From NCBI GenBank assembly GCA_030765405.1, contig JAVCCP010000045.1:1-64000 (forward strand): a DNA stretch of 64,000 bases, in the 5' to 3' direction. Under the pieces are notes generated by a model. The model saw only the letters and a list, made by a program, of their open reading frames with translations, had not been told where the DNA came from and did not search any database. Shown in pieces: positions 27,748 through 37,710 of the stretch (positions are counted from its first letter, which is position 1; each line of letters begins with the position of its first letter). Made by a program: the position numbers and the translations under genes. The DNA comes from Candidatus Ancaeobacter aquaticus. Lineage in GTDB: Bacteria > Auribacterota > Ancaeobacteria > Ancaeobacterales > Ancaeobacteraceae.

Positions 27748-30700
27748 ATGAGATTGTTTTGTTTCGTTCGCAATAATGGGTTTGTCAAAGTTATCGCGCT
27801 TGCGGTAACGATGGTGTTTCTGTGTCAGAATATCGCCTGGGCAAGCCCAGACTACAGACTACAGACCACAGACCATAGACCACAGATTGAAAGAGAAAAA
27901 CTCGCTACAAAATCTCTTCTAAAATACCTTGAAAAATACACTAATGGCGGACAAGAACTTGTTATCAAATCTACGGCCCTCGATGAATTTTTAAAGGACG
28001 AAAAAACACGAGAAAGCATTTTTAAAGAAAAGAAATTTCCAGCACTTCCACCTGAGTTAGAGGAGTTTCTAGGTGATTTCTTTAAGGTTGACGGTCATCT
28101 GCGGTTTGATGATGAAAAAGGGATAGCCTCCCTTCCTGTTATTTTAGGCGACAAAGCAATGTATCTTACATTTTTCAAAGACCCTCAAAATGCCAGACCA
28201 ATCCCGGAAATACAACTGAAAGCAAAAGACATCCCAATTGTACAGGAAAGAGCCTACCGGCTTGAATTAATGGACAGGGTTACAACCCTTTCCAAAATTG
28301 CTTATGCACAGATTGACCTGGATCAAGTTGAGGTAGGGGCATTTGATGTTTTGGTTGATGACTATAGGTTATTTGCTGCAAGAGAACATGGCGAAGCTGG
28401 GGTAGAAGAGCCTTTGTATTTAATGATCGAAGACGGCATTGAAAGGCTGGAGAAAAAGGATCCTGCCGTGGCAAAGGTCATGAGGGAAAGGATAGAACTG
28501 ACCGATCCCCGCGATGAAGATGCTTTGCGGTATCTGAGCGAGGACATCCAGTGGTTCCTGGCGCATGAAAGGTCTTATTACAGGTCCAGTGAGGAGCCAA
28601 GGGTTTCATTTGTTATTTTGCATTATGGACGGAAACCTGATGATACACTGCGGCTTTTAAAAAATCTCAGCCTTCAGACCTATAAGAATTTCGATGTTAT
28701 TATTGTTGACAACAATTCTCCGGATAATTTTTCCGGCCATTATACGGAAGCAGACCTTGCAAAGAAACTTGGTAGGCCTGCGGATCATGTCAAATTGATT
28801 TCAAATAAAGTAAATCTTGGTTATACGGGCGGGAACAACCAGGCCTCGCGGGAGGCCCTGAAACGAGAAAGTGATTATATTTTTTACATAAACAATGATG
28901 CTATGATCGAGAAAGATTGTCTTGAGAAGATGCTGGATATTGTTAAAGACAGGGATGAAATAGGCGCAGTTCAGCCGAGCCTGTACGTGTACAAAGACGA
29001 CAAGGATGTTGAAACTCTTGCTGAAACGGGAGTATTGACGGGAACCAGCAGAGAAACAGCCCGGATAAAAGCGGAAAATTATGCAAACAGTCTTTTGGTT
29101 AGAGACGGGAGAGGTCTTGTTTCAGGGACAAGTAACCTCTATTATAAAGAACCCACAATGCTGGGAACAGCGCAATTGGTTCGTTCGGATATGATCCGGT
29201 TAAGCGGCGGATTCGACACGCGCTTTCATACTTTTGCCGATGAAGGGGATATAGGATATTCCTATTGGAAGACGGGTTTGAAAAAGGCGTTGATATCGGA
29301 TATTTATCTCGCCCATCCGCAATTTGAAAGCGCAGTCAATTTTCGCTCGCAGTATCTGATCTGGAAAAATTACCTGCTCTTGTCGCAAAAATATTATCAC
29401 CGGGGTCCAATCGGGAGAGAAATCGCTACACCTGAAACAACTCTCAAAAACTTTTTTAATCCTGACACGGAACGCGTTCGAAGCTATTTGAAAAACTTGA
29501 TTGGCCACGATGACTTTATGTTTATAGGGGTTTTTAAAGGGATAAGTGACGGACTGTTGGACAGCTTTGCCCCTACAAGAGAAAATGAAATCCTTAACGA
29601 AAATGAAAGGATACGCGAATATGCCGTAGAATTTTCCAAAATCAGTGATCCTTTAATCGTGCTGAAGCGGCTGTTTGCGGAAAGTGATCCCTATCAGAAC
29701 CGTCTTATGATCTTTGCCCTCCATCAATACAGGGATATGATGAAATTCGATTCAACTCTGGATGAATGGCTAAAAATACAACTACAGGCAATATTATATT
29801 TCTATATCGATCAATGGAAAGAGTGGGTGATGTCAGTTGAACAAAAGCCCGCAGATATTGCAAAGATCAGGGCGAATTTTGCGCACGACATCATGCATGT
29901 CATGGATGAATATCCAAAGATGATAGAACAGTTGGAGGCTGGTGATGTAAAGAAAATCACCGGACTTATCGGAGCTAAAGCTTATGAAATGGAAGAAGCA
30001 ATTAATATGCTCAAAAATCCGATTTCGGATGATAACGGCAAGCCGGTTTTATTTGTCATGTATGAAGGAAAAGACAGGATGGTTTTGTCTCCGGTAACTA
30101 AAGCGGAGAGGAGGAAAGGTAGAGGACCGGGAAGACCTAAAGAACCGTTGAAAGGAACAGTCAAAAAGCCGAAAAAAACGCCAGCCAAAGTTGAGAAAGA
30201 AGCAAAACTTACTGAAGAAAAAACAAAACTTGATAAGGCGAAAACAGCGGAGGAAGTAGATAGTAAAACGCAAGTGATGCGAAGTGATTTTCCCATTGTA
30301 ATTGATGTGTATGATCCTAAAGAGGTTGAAGTGTTAGTGAAGTTTCATGATAAGGGAGTGGGAAGGTTTGTATGGGATCGGAGAAATGTACCCACGCTTG
30401 ACGGGGTCGAAGTCAATTTCCAAGATATAGCTGAAAGTATAGAGGTAATGGTCAGGCCTATTGAAAAAGATCAAAGACATGAAAATGTATGCACTTATTC
30501 TTACGGTAATTTTTTAAATAATGACTGGTTTGTTATTTACGATGGCAGCACCCGCAGGCTTTTACATCGGCTCGGAGAACCGGTTTATGAGCGTAAATAC
30601 ACAATGGTCGTTGTATGGAATGACGGACGTAAAACAGGTGAAGAGGTGAGGTTTCAGCCGGGTAAAAATAAAGGTGAAGTCAAAGTTTATTTGATAGGGG

Positions 30701-33700
30701 AAATAGGTGATCAGTCATCAAAGATTAAATCCGCGTTTTTTGGTCAAAGACTTGTTCATAAGGGTAATCCCGTAGGTTTAGAGGAAAATAATCTGTATAA
30801 CCAATTTGATGATCTGTATCATCTGTTTTTTCTTCCTCAATTTGTAGAAGTGGTCGAAGGCCGGAATAAATACGGGGATGCAATTGGACACGATGAGCTT
30901 TTTGTTGATTTTCCCGGTGAAAGGAACCCTGTTGACAGGACTTTGTTGCGTGATGTTTTGGCAAACGACGGTTATATGGACCTTGATTTAACGGCATATT
31001 TGGCAAAGTATACGCTGCAAAAGATAAAGGATAATGCCCTGGCTACCCGCGGATATAAAGAGAAGGAAGGACCGGGTGAGCTGAATGTAGGAGAATATCG
31101 TATTGTCAATAACCGTCTTCAAGTACGGCTTATTAGGGGTAAAAATCCGCAGAATCTTATAGGTATTACGGAAAGCGGTAAGGTCGTTATGATGGACTTT
31201 ACGGGGGACAAAAGCATAGGTGTGGGTTATACCATTGAGGAGCTGCAGTCCAAAGCGATAGAAGAAAGCAGACGTTTGGAAGACCCTCTCCAAGAGGTCT
31301 TTCTGCTCGCCAATAGCCGGGATGTGGTAAAGAGGATAAACGGTAAAGTTATTGAAAGAGAGAGTGCGGCCAATCCTCGTTCCAAACAGACTGCTTTGAT
31401 TGTGGTCGCTGAGTTGGCTGAAGCAGGCGTTAAAACAGAAATTCCTATTCCTACTCCGGATAATTTCCTCGAACGCTTACAAATGTTTATTGAAAAGTAT
31501 AATAAAGGAAATCTTCCAAGCATTACTGCCATAGGTGATATCCATGGTAATGACAAGAAGCTAGACAAGATTCTTAAATATCAAAAGATTTATAGTCAGG
31601 AACGAAGAGATGAACAGGTTGTTTTTATGGGAGATTATATAAATAGGGATCCTGATGGCTTAAAGGTAATGAGAAGAGTTAGGGGACTTGTGGAGGCGGA
31701 TAAAGCGGTAGCATTAATGGGCAACCATGAACCCATGTTTATTACCGCAATTTTAGGTAAAGATGTTAAGAGTGCTATTCCTGGAGTGAGTTTTTCTGTA
31801 TTTGAACAGTGGATTTTTACAGGTGGAGGAAAGGTAATTGAAGAATTAGGTGGAGATATAGGGGAGATAGGGAAAAATTTACATAATCTCGTATTAGATT
31901 ACTGGAAAGCTTGCGATTTAGAAGGTAAAGAAAAAGTATCAAAGTTAAAATCGCAGTTGATGAAAAAGATAAAAAAGAACAGAGACGATATCAGGGACAA
32001 TAAGCGATTGCAGGAAGAAGCAATGTGGATGTTGAAAAATCTTAAGCTCTATCATATCGATGAAAACCTCACATTTTATATACATGCATCCGTTGGTCCT
32101 ATAGATCAAGATGGTAATTTACTGTTTACCTACAATGGCAAGGAAGGGTTTGAAGCATTAAGTGAGTATCAGAAAAAACTCGAAAAAATTCAAGAAGCTC
32201 TAAAGGATAAAGAGGATTTAAGAGATCATTCTGATATTGTTGAGTTTATTTCCAGCCCACAGTTTATATCAAATGACTTAGTCAGCCAACATTGGTGGTT
32301 TGAGAAATTATTCATGCCCGGGAAGATTGAACCGGGGGAAACTAGAAAGGTGTTTTCGAAGGAGGAAGTTAAACCGGAATGGGTTAATGATAAGGCGGTT
32401 GATAATCTCCTGCGGCAATTAGGGGCCTTAAGAATAGTATATGGGCATTCCGTACAGGAGGATAAGAAAGTCCCGGAAAAAGTGGCAAAGGTTTTTAAAG
32501 GCAGGATTTGTGGGATTGATTGGGGCATATCTGAAGAGGAGCAAGCGTCTGTATCTGGGGGATTTCTTGTGATTGGACAAGATGGTGTTAAGGTGCAGTT
32601 GTTCAAGGACAGACAAACTGTGGAGCTTAAACCCGAAACAAATGTAATTGATGGTAATGAAATGCTTGCCCAAGCCAGCCGTGAAATTGCGGAGGGCAGG
32701 GCGAAATTTACTGAAGGCAAACTTGATCAAACACCTGTTACCAAAATAAATAATCTTAGTGCATCTGAGTTACGTTCAATGTTACGTGAGGGATACAAAT
32801 CGGGACAAATCAAGTGGGATTCTCAATATAAAGAATGGAAAAAATTACAGACAGAAAAAGATAAAATTTCTGCAGCAGGTGTTTTAGTACTAAGAAAAAT
32901 TAATGGGGAGTGGTGTTTATTATTAGCGCAGAGAAATCCTGAAGGAGCGAAAGATAAACACGGCTTTTTTGTAACACCAGTAGGTGCAGTTGATCATCCT
33001 ATAGATTTTGATATAGAGATACCTGAACAAATTCAGGAATTAACTAATTTAGGCATAATATCGAAAGATGATTTGGATCCTGATGGAAAGAGAGAATCAA
33101 TACCAGGAGCTGCTGTGCGTGAATTAAGAGAAGAAACGAAAATAAAAATAACTATTGCTGATTTGAGTGGAAGAGTAAGTCATTTCAGAGGTGATCATGA
33201 AGGTATTTTGCTTAATTACATGGTGTATATAGATGATTCAGAAGATCCAATGGTTGCCAAAACAAAAGAATTGACTAATCCCCAATGGGTTCCTTTAAGC
33301 GTAATAATGAGGCAACCAGCTGAACATGTTGGCAAGGAGGTCGAAAAGTATTTGCAAGGAATTGTGCCCGGTTGCAGTTTAATGCATGGAATGAAAACTG
33401 CTGGAATGAAATATTTTCAAAGCCTTATCCGTGAAGTTATGATCATAGCAGAAGCCAAACCACCCGAAGAAGTTTCCACCCCGTCTGGTAAACTTGCTGA
33501 TGGTGAGGGATTCACAAAAATATATACAAAAAAGGACGCGAGAACTCTCCTCAAACGCTACGGGATAAATGATGATATGGACAAAGATAAGATATTGGGG
33601 GTAACAATACCTAGGTGGATGAAATCACATAATTTGTTTTTAGATTCGGTTCCGTATGTTGCTGACCATGAACTAAAAGAATTTAATGAGATTGTGGATG

Positions 33701-36700
33701 TTTATACGAAATACCGTTCTTTAAAAAAAATAGAAGAATTTATACTTTCATATGCCAGAGGTGTCGGGGAAGAAGCGGGAACACAAAGATGGGTTACGTC
33801 TCTTAAGCGTTCAGCACGTCAAAACGGAGTTAGTCAGAAAAAATATCTTACGGGAGTAGCGGGACCGCATAAGGTTAAGGGATCGGACTCTCCTTTGATT
33901 TGGGCTGCAAAGGGTAGATATTATAGGGATGCAAAAAAGACTAGAGAAGGGAAGTTGTTTGGTAAAATGTCCGTAGATACTATGGTGCTTAAAGACATGC
34001 CGATATGGCCTGTTGATAGCGAGGGGAATATTCTTCACCATTTGCTGGAGTGGATCAAATTGAAAAATAAGACCCCGACTCAAGGGTATTATAATGCTCC
34101 CAAGAAATCGCTTGCGGAATTATTTCCGAGTACTCTTGCCGCAACCGGGCAGTTACTATTTGATTTTGGTGATGACATAAACGGGCAAATCGGCAAACGC
34201 GCCTATGTAAAAGATGTCTCTAACGAGCGAGCAGTTGTAATTGATCACAAAGGAGATGAGAGAGATATTGATCTAACAGCGCATGCAGCCATAGATATGA
34301 AGGTGTTTAAGATAAAGATATCGGAGAATATCGATAATGATGTCCCGTATAAAGATATGCTTAATGAGATTATAGAGATGTATGAAACATCTCCCCCAAA
34401 AATTGTGACCTATTCTGAACTTGTTGATGATCTCTTCGGTTTTGCTGGTCCTGAAAAATCTGTTATCGCTCTCTACAAAACACTTGCGTCTAATCCTCTC
34501 GTACAATTTCATGAAATACTCGAATACCTAATACTATCTAAAAAAATGAAAATATCCTATAGCAATAATGCTCTCTTAATTGAAATAGGTGATAAAAGCC
34601 ATGCTATTCAATTAACAGAAGAGGCCAATGCCATAGCTCTCAAGGATCCACTTGATTATCATTATCTCATACGCGCGCTTGCAAGAGAGATGTCCGGGGA
34701 AAATGATAAGGCGTTAACTCATACTATAAAAAATATACAGATAATTCACCAAATTATGCGAGATCTGGAGAAATCGGAAGAACAAATTCTCAAGGACTTA
34801 CGAAATATACTAACGGAGAATCAAGAAAACAGGTTCATAGACGAAGAAATCGCTCATGCTGTTAGCAAGATTATCGACATTGAATATTTGGGGACTTTGG
34901 CTTACTTTGAATGCGCAAATCTGTACTATATTATCGCTTCACGTGACGCTCAGAATATTAACGATGATATGGTTAGCGGTCTTGTCCTGATCCTACGTAA
35001 AGATCTTGGCGGTGAAGTATATGAAAGTGTTGCACGCGTACTTGGGACTATTTGGAGCACGCGATCTGATCTAGTTGGCATTGATGTTATGAATGCTATT
35101 TTGGAAAGACTTCTGGCTAACAATGTAGAAAGTAGTAAAACGACAAGTATATTGTTTGCGCTCCTGAATGAGATAGTATCAACTCATCCAGAATATATTC
35201 AGCCGCAAATGATAGATAGTATAAAAGCAATATTGGAAAGTGAAGATTACTTGCCTGATATATATAGAGAGGCAATACGATTTATGATAGTTGTAGCTCA
35301 AGAAGAGCCGTCTCTCATAGACATAAGTACTGTTAAATATGTAGAAAAACTTTTTGAATCGCAAGCACTCTATGAGGATGGATATGTTGTTGGGGCAGTT
35401 TTCTTAAGGAAAGTATATAAACTAAAATTGCCAAGAATATCCATGGCCGCAAAGAAAACAATCAAAGCTTTTCTTAGGACCAAGAACCTTCCTAAAAATA
35501 TATATAGCAGTGTTAAAAAAACATTTGAAGAAGGATCTGAGCTCTACAAAGAGGAAAAAGCACTTTCTCGAAAAATGCTTTCCGGTAGAGATAAGATCAA
35601 TACTGTGAAAATAAAATTAAAACAGAAAATAGCGGCATTAAAAGATGCTCCTACCGTAGATCTACACTCATTGGACTCTTTAAATGGATTTATGAGCTGT
35701 ATAAGTCTCTATGAGGCGGAAAAATACACTGAATCAATAAGAGCATATGAAACGGTTTTAAGAAGCATGAAAACTGAAGGAGTTAAAGAGAGACTAAAGC
35801 AGAAATTGCTCTCATTGCTTGAAGCATTCAGGAAGACATCGGCCGGGAACACTATTTGTGAGACGCTTATCGAAAACACATCCTTAAAGAATATTGTTGG
35901 CGGGGAGGTTGACACCGGCAAGATATATAATGTGGTTAATGTCATTTTGTATGAAGGGTATGATAAGGAGAATAATCATATAAGGATATTATTAGAAGAT
36001 ACAATAAAAAACATAAGACTGTATGTTAATGGAGAAGAAGCCGGATATGCAACAGTTCTGGTTAAATCAATAGAGGATAATGGAGAGTATATCTATTATC
36101 CTACACTGCAAATGATTAAAATATTCCCGAAACATCAAGGAAAAGGATATGCAAAACTTATGATGAGGTCAGCCCTTCTTGTTGCTGATCATTACGGCTT
36201 TAAAGAGTTGTTCACAACGGGGTCATTTAGAGAGGCCTTGCCTGTTTGGGAGAATGTGTTAAAACACTTTGAATATAAAGGGGCAATAAAGAAAGAATCC
36301 GAAATAAGCATACTGGCGTTAAAAAGGGCTGATACGCAAGGCCTGCATGATATTGGAAAGAAATACGAACAGGGATCGGTCTATAGTGTTGATAGCATAC
36401 CGGCGGTGAAATTTATTCTGCGTATGAATGACGTCAATCTTATCAGTGATTATCTGACTAGTGCTATTCTAGCAGTGTCCAAACAAGATAATGTGCAGAA
36501 GAAACAGTTAGCGTTGAAAAAAATACGCGCTCTAAAAATCGCGCTGTTAAAGATATACCTCAATAAAAACACTGATATAGATGCAATAGAGTCATCACGG
36601 AAAATTAAGGAAATCATAAACAGGGTATTGATCAGCGACAACGATAAGCTTATTAATGCACTTCTCCTTAATAGGTTGGCGCTCAAGATACCGGCAAATG

Positions 36701-37488
36701 GCGTAAATGGTGTTATGGAAATGATAGATATAATAATCGCTGATCCTCATTCAGTTCTTTCAATGATGTATTCTGGACTTGTCAACTTAGATGAAGATAG
36801 CCTTCGCTATTTGGGAATAAAAAGTGCTGCTATTAGTGCCTTGAAAACACAAAAACAAGATTACGATGATGAAAGGAATAAGGAATACGGCGTTCCTCGA
36901 TCAGCGCTTGAGGCAGATACGTTAAATAAAATGTTGGTAGCGTGCACCAGAGGGATAGAGTGGAATGAAAAGATCGGGATCGTTTTTGATGCGTCAGGTA
37001 TAAATCTGGAATCATTTGATTCTCAAATGAATGTAATTCGTAAAGTTGCCAAAAGAGGTGTTGAGATCGTTGTTGGTGTAGCAGATGGGAATTTATATAA
37101 AACCGAGATTTTGTATACATTAGGAAATATGAACGGGATAACGATTATAGGCGGGGCAAGAGAAGAATTATCAGATCGTGTAAAAGAGTATGTTGATGAG
37201 AAGATAGAAACCGGCCAGTGGAAGCGTATAACCTTGCTCGTATCCGATGAATACTTATCAGACTATACGGAGTGGGTTGCGTTAAAAGATTTAGCATTAC
37301 TACTTGTTACAGATAGAGATGGTACGCTCAGAATTACTGATATAGCAATAATTAAAAAGATTGGATTACATGAGATAGCTCAGCAATTGAAAAACGGCGA
37401 TGTTGAACTTTTAAATGTGATTGATCTTGGACCGCCATCCATAAATGATGCTGATAGAGCGTATCGAATGCTTAAACATCAGGCATAA
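27748..37488 (+). CDS. giant exported protein B: GT2 + calcineurin-like phosphatase + Nudix + GNAT
   Basis: The 3246-aa protein starts with a signal peptide closely matching that of A (KVIALAVTMVFLCQNIAWA). Residues about 286-550 are a GT2 glycosyltransferase of rhamnosyltransferase type (VDNNSPDN, NKVNLGYTGGNNQA, YINNDA). A Lys-rich linker lies near 785-850. Residues about 1260-1590 are a PPP/ApaH-like metallophosphatase (GDIHGN, GDYINRDPDG, GNHEPM, YGHSV). About 1711-1851 is a Nudix domain with the box GAAVRELREETKI. A TPR-like helical region follows (about 2180-2740), then a GNAT acetyltransferase near 2765-2848 (IKIFPKHQGKGYAKLMMRSA). A Rossmann-like C-terminal part closes it. ATG 27748 is preferred; GTG 27742 is possible. 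The enzymes need nucleotide or acetyl-CoA substrates, which is puzzling behind a Sec signal. Confidence 0.87.
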   Translation: MRLFCFVRNNGFVKVIALAVTMVFLCQNIAWASPDYRLQTTDHRPQIEREKLATKSLLKYLEKYTNGGQELVIKSTALDEFLKDEKTRESIFKEKKFPALPPELEEFLGDFFKVDGHLRFDDEKGIASLPVILGDKAMYLTFFKDPQNARPIPEIQLKAKDIPIVQERAYRLELMDRVTTLSKIAYAQIDLDQVEVGAFDVLVDDYRLFAAREHGEAGVEEPLYLMIEDGIERLEKKDPAVAKVMRERIELTDPRDEDALRYLSEDIQWFLAHERSYYRSSEEPRVSFVILHYGRKPDDTLRLLKNLSLQTYKNFDVIIVDNNSPDNFSGHYTEADLAKKLGRPADHVKLISNKVNLGYTGGNNQASREALKRESDYIFYINNDAMIEKDCLEKMLDIVKDRDEIGAVQPSLYVYKDDKDVETLAETGVLTGTSRETARIKAENYANSLLVRDGRGLVSGTSNLYYKEPTMLGTAQLVRSDMIRLSGGFDTRFHTFADEGDIGYSYWKTGLKKALISDIYLAHPQFESAVNFRSQYLIWKNYLLLSQKYYHRGPIGREIATPETTLKNFFNPDTERVRSYLKNLIGHDDFMFIGVFKGISDGLLDSFAPTRENEILNENERIREYAVEFSKISDPLIVLKRLFAESDPYQNRLMIFALHQYRDMMKFDSTLDEWLKIQLQAILYFYIDQWKEWVMSVEQKPADIAKIRANFAHDIMHVMDEYPKMIEQLEAGDVKKITGLIGAKAYEMEEAINMLKNPISDDNGKPVLFVMYEGKDRMVLSPVTKAERRKGRGPGRPKEPLKGTVKKPKKTPAKVEKEAKLTEEKTKLDKAKTAEEVDSKTQVMRSDFPIVIDVYDPKEVEVLVKFHDKGVGRFVWDRRNVPTLDGVEVNFQDIAESIEVMVRPIEKDQRHENVCTYSYGNFLNNDWFVIYDGSTRRLLHRLGEPVYERKYTMVVVWNDGRKTGEEVRFQPGKNKGEVKVYLIGEIGDQSSKIKSAFFGQRLVHKGNPVGLEENNLYNQFDDLYHLFFLPQFVEVVEGRNKYGDAIGHDELFVDFPGERNPVDRTLLRDVLANDGYMDLDLTAYLAKYTLQKIKDNALATRGYKEKEGPGELNVGEYRIVNNRLQVRLIRGKNPQNLIGITESGKVVMMDFTGDKSIGVGYTIEELQSKAIEESRRLEDPLQEVFLLANSRDVVKRINGKVIERESAANPRSKQTALIVVAELAEAGVKTEIPIPTPDNFLERLQMFIEKYNKGNLPSITAIGDIHGNDKKLDKILKYQKIYSQERRDEQVVFMGDYINRDPDGLKVMRRVRGLVEADKAVALMGNHEPMFITAILGKDVKSAIPGVSFSVFEQWIFTGGGKVIEELGGDIGEIGKNLHNLVLDYWKACDLEGKEKVSKLKSQLMKKIKKNRDDIRDNKRLQEEAMWMLKNLKLYHIDENLTFYIHASVGPIDQDGNLLFTYNGKEGFEALSEYQKKLEKIQEALKDKEDLRDHSDIVEFISSPQFISNDLVSQHWWFEKLFMPGKIEPGETRKVFSKEEVKPEWVNDKAVDNLLRQLGALRIVYGHSVQEDKKVPEKVAKVFKGRICGIDWGISEEEQASVSGGFLVIGQDGVKVQLFKDRQTVELKPETNVIDGNEMLAQASREIAEGRAKFTEGKLDQTPVTKINNLSASELRSMLREGYKSGQIKWDSQYKEWKKLQTEKDKISAAGVLVLRKINGEWCLLLAQRNPEGAKDKHGFFVTPVGAVDHPIDFDIEIPEQIQELTNLGIISKDDLDPDGKRESIPGAAVRELREETKIKITIADLSGRVSHFRGDHEGILLNYMVYIDDSEDPMVAKTKELTNPQWVPLSVIMRQPAEHVGKEVEKYLQGIVPGCSLMHGMKTAGMKYFQSLIREVMIIAEAKPPEEVSTPSGKLADGEGFTKIYTKKDARTLLKRYGINDDMDKDKILGVTIPRWMKSHNLFLDSVPYVADHELKEFNEIVDVYTKYRSLKKIEEFILSYARGVGEEAGTQRWVTSLKRSARQNGVSQKKYLTGVAGPHKVKGSDSPLIWAAKGRYYRDAKKTREGKLFGKMSVDTMVLKDMPIWPVDSEGNILHHLLEWIKLKNKTPTQGYYNAPKKSLAELFPSTLAATGQLLFDFGDDINGQIGKRAYVKDVSNERAVVIDHKGDERDIDLTAHAAIDMKVFKIKISENIDNDVPYKDMLNEIIEMYETSPPKIVTYSELVDDLFGFAGPEKSVIALYKTLASNPLVQFHEILEYLILSKKMKISYSNNALLIEIGDKSHAIQLTEEANAIALKDPLDYHYLIRALAREMSGENDKALTHTIKNIQIIHQIMRDLEKSEEQILKDLRNILTENQENRFIDEEIAHAVSKIIDIEYLGTLAYFECANLYYIIASRDAQNINDDMVSGLVLILRKDLGGEVYESVARVLGTIWSTRSDLVGIDVMNAILERLLANNVESSKTTSILFALLNEIVSTHPEYIQPQMIDSIKAILESEDYLPDIYREAIRFMIVVAQEEPSLIDISTVKYVEKLFESQALYEDGYVVGAVFLRKVYKLKLPRISMAAKKTIKAFLRTKNLPKNIYSSVKKTFEEGSELYKEEKALSRKMLSGRDKINTVKIKLKQKIAALKDAPTVDLHSLDSLNGFMSCISLYEAEKYTESIRAYETVLRSMKTEGVKERLKQKLLSLLEAFRKTSAGNTICETLIENTSLKNIVGGEVDTGKIYNVVNVILYEGYDKENNHIRILLEDTIKNIRLYVNGEEAGYATVLVKSIEDNGEYIYYPTLQMIKIFPKHQGKGYAKLMMRSALLVADHYGFKELFTTGSFREALPVWENVLKHFEYKGAIKKESEISILALKRADTQGLHDIGKKYEQGSVYSVDSIPAVKFILRMNDVNLISDYLTSAILAVSKQDNVQKKQLALKKIRALKIALLKIYLNKNTDIDAIESSRKIKEIINRVLISDNDKLINALLLNRLALKIPANGVNGVMEMIDIIIADPHSVLSMMYSGLVNLDEDSLRYLGIKSAAISALKTQKQDYDDERNKEYGVPRSALEADTLNKMLVACTRGIEWNEKIGIVFDASGINLESFDSQMNVIRKVAKRGVEIVVGVADGNLYKTEILYTLGNMNGITIIGGAREELSDRVKEYVDEKIETGQWKRITLLVSDEYLSDYTEWVALKDLALLLVTDRDGTLRITDIAIIKKIGLHEIAQQLKNGDVELLNVIDLGPPSINDADRAYRMLKHQA
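27849..27888 (+). repeat. heptanucleotide tandem repeat just after the signal peptide of B
   Basis: Five and a half copies of a seven-base unit (AGACTAC, AGACTAC, AGACCAC, AGACCAT, AGACCAC, AGATT). As seven is not a multiple of three, three units make a seven-residue protein period (DYRLQTT, DHRPQIE). Loss or gain of a unit would shift the frame right after the signal peptide. Confidence 0.9.
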
Positions 37489-37526
37489 TATAAATGGTAG
37501 CTAAATGGTAGCTGCTACCATTTATA
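37489..37526. repeat. palindrome, left copy, after gene B
   Basis: TATAAATGGTAGC (37489-37501) is followed by TAAATGGTAGC, a central T, and GCTACCATTTATA (to 37526). The arms are perfect. The same palindrome, with the same right flank TTGT, stands at 40248. It lies one base after the stop of B. Confidence 0.9.
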
Positions 37527-37556
37527 TTGTCGTATCCGTAGCTATATATCAACTGC

Positions 37557-37590
37557 AAAAAAGAACTCTGTCAATCCCATTGGAGTTCTT
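37557..37590 (-). terminator. terminator of leftward gene C
   Basis: Read leftward, AAGAACTC (37590-37583) pairs with GAGTTCTT (37568-37561), with a 14-base loop and a T6 run (37562-37557). It lies about 120 bases past the stop of C. It may also weakly stop rightward transcripts from B. Confidence 0.65.
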
Positions 37591-37710
37591 TCCAACGCCA
37601 TTGCCGGCAAACCCTTTATGGCAACACTACATAGGGCACCTGAGTAGTTACGAAAAAAAAGAAGCAAAAAAAGAAAGAGAAACCACTACTAACATTATAT
37701 CTTAACTTTC

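Noticed and set aside
37489-37526. Palindrome as simple rho-independent terminator of B
   Set aside because: The arms meet with a one-base centre and no T run follows, so it fits a protein-binding or recombination site better.
37505-37705. Rightward 66-codon frame after B
   Set aside because: It begins inside the palindrome and covers the terminator of C; Lys-rich tail comes from A-rich DNA; no ribosome site.
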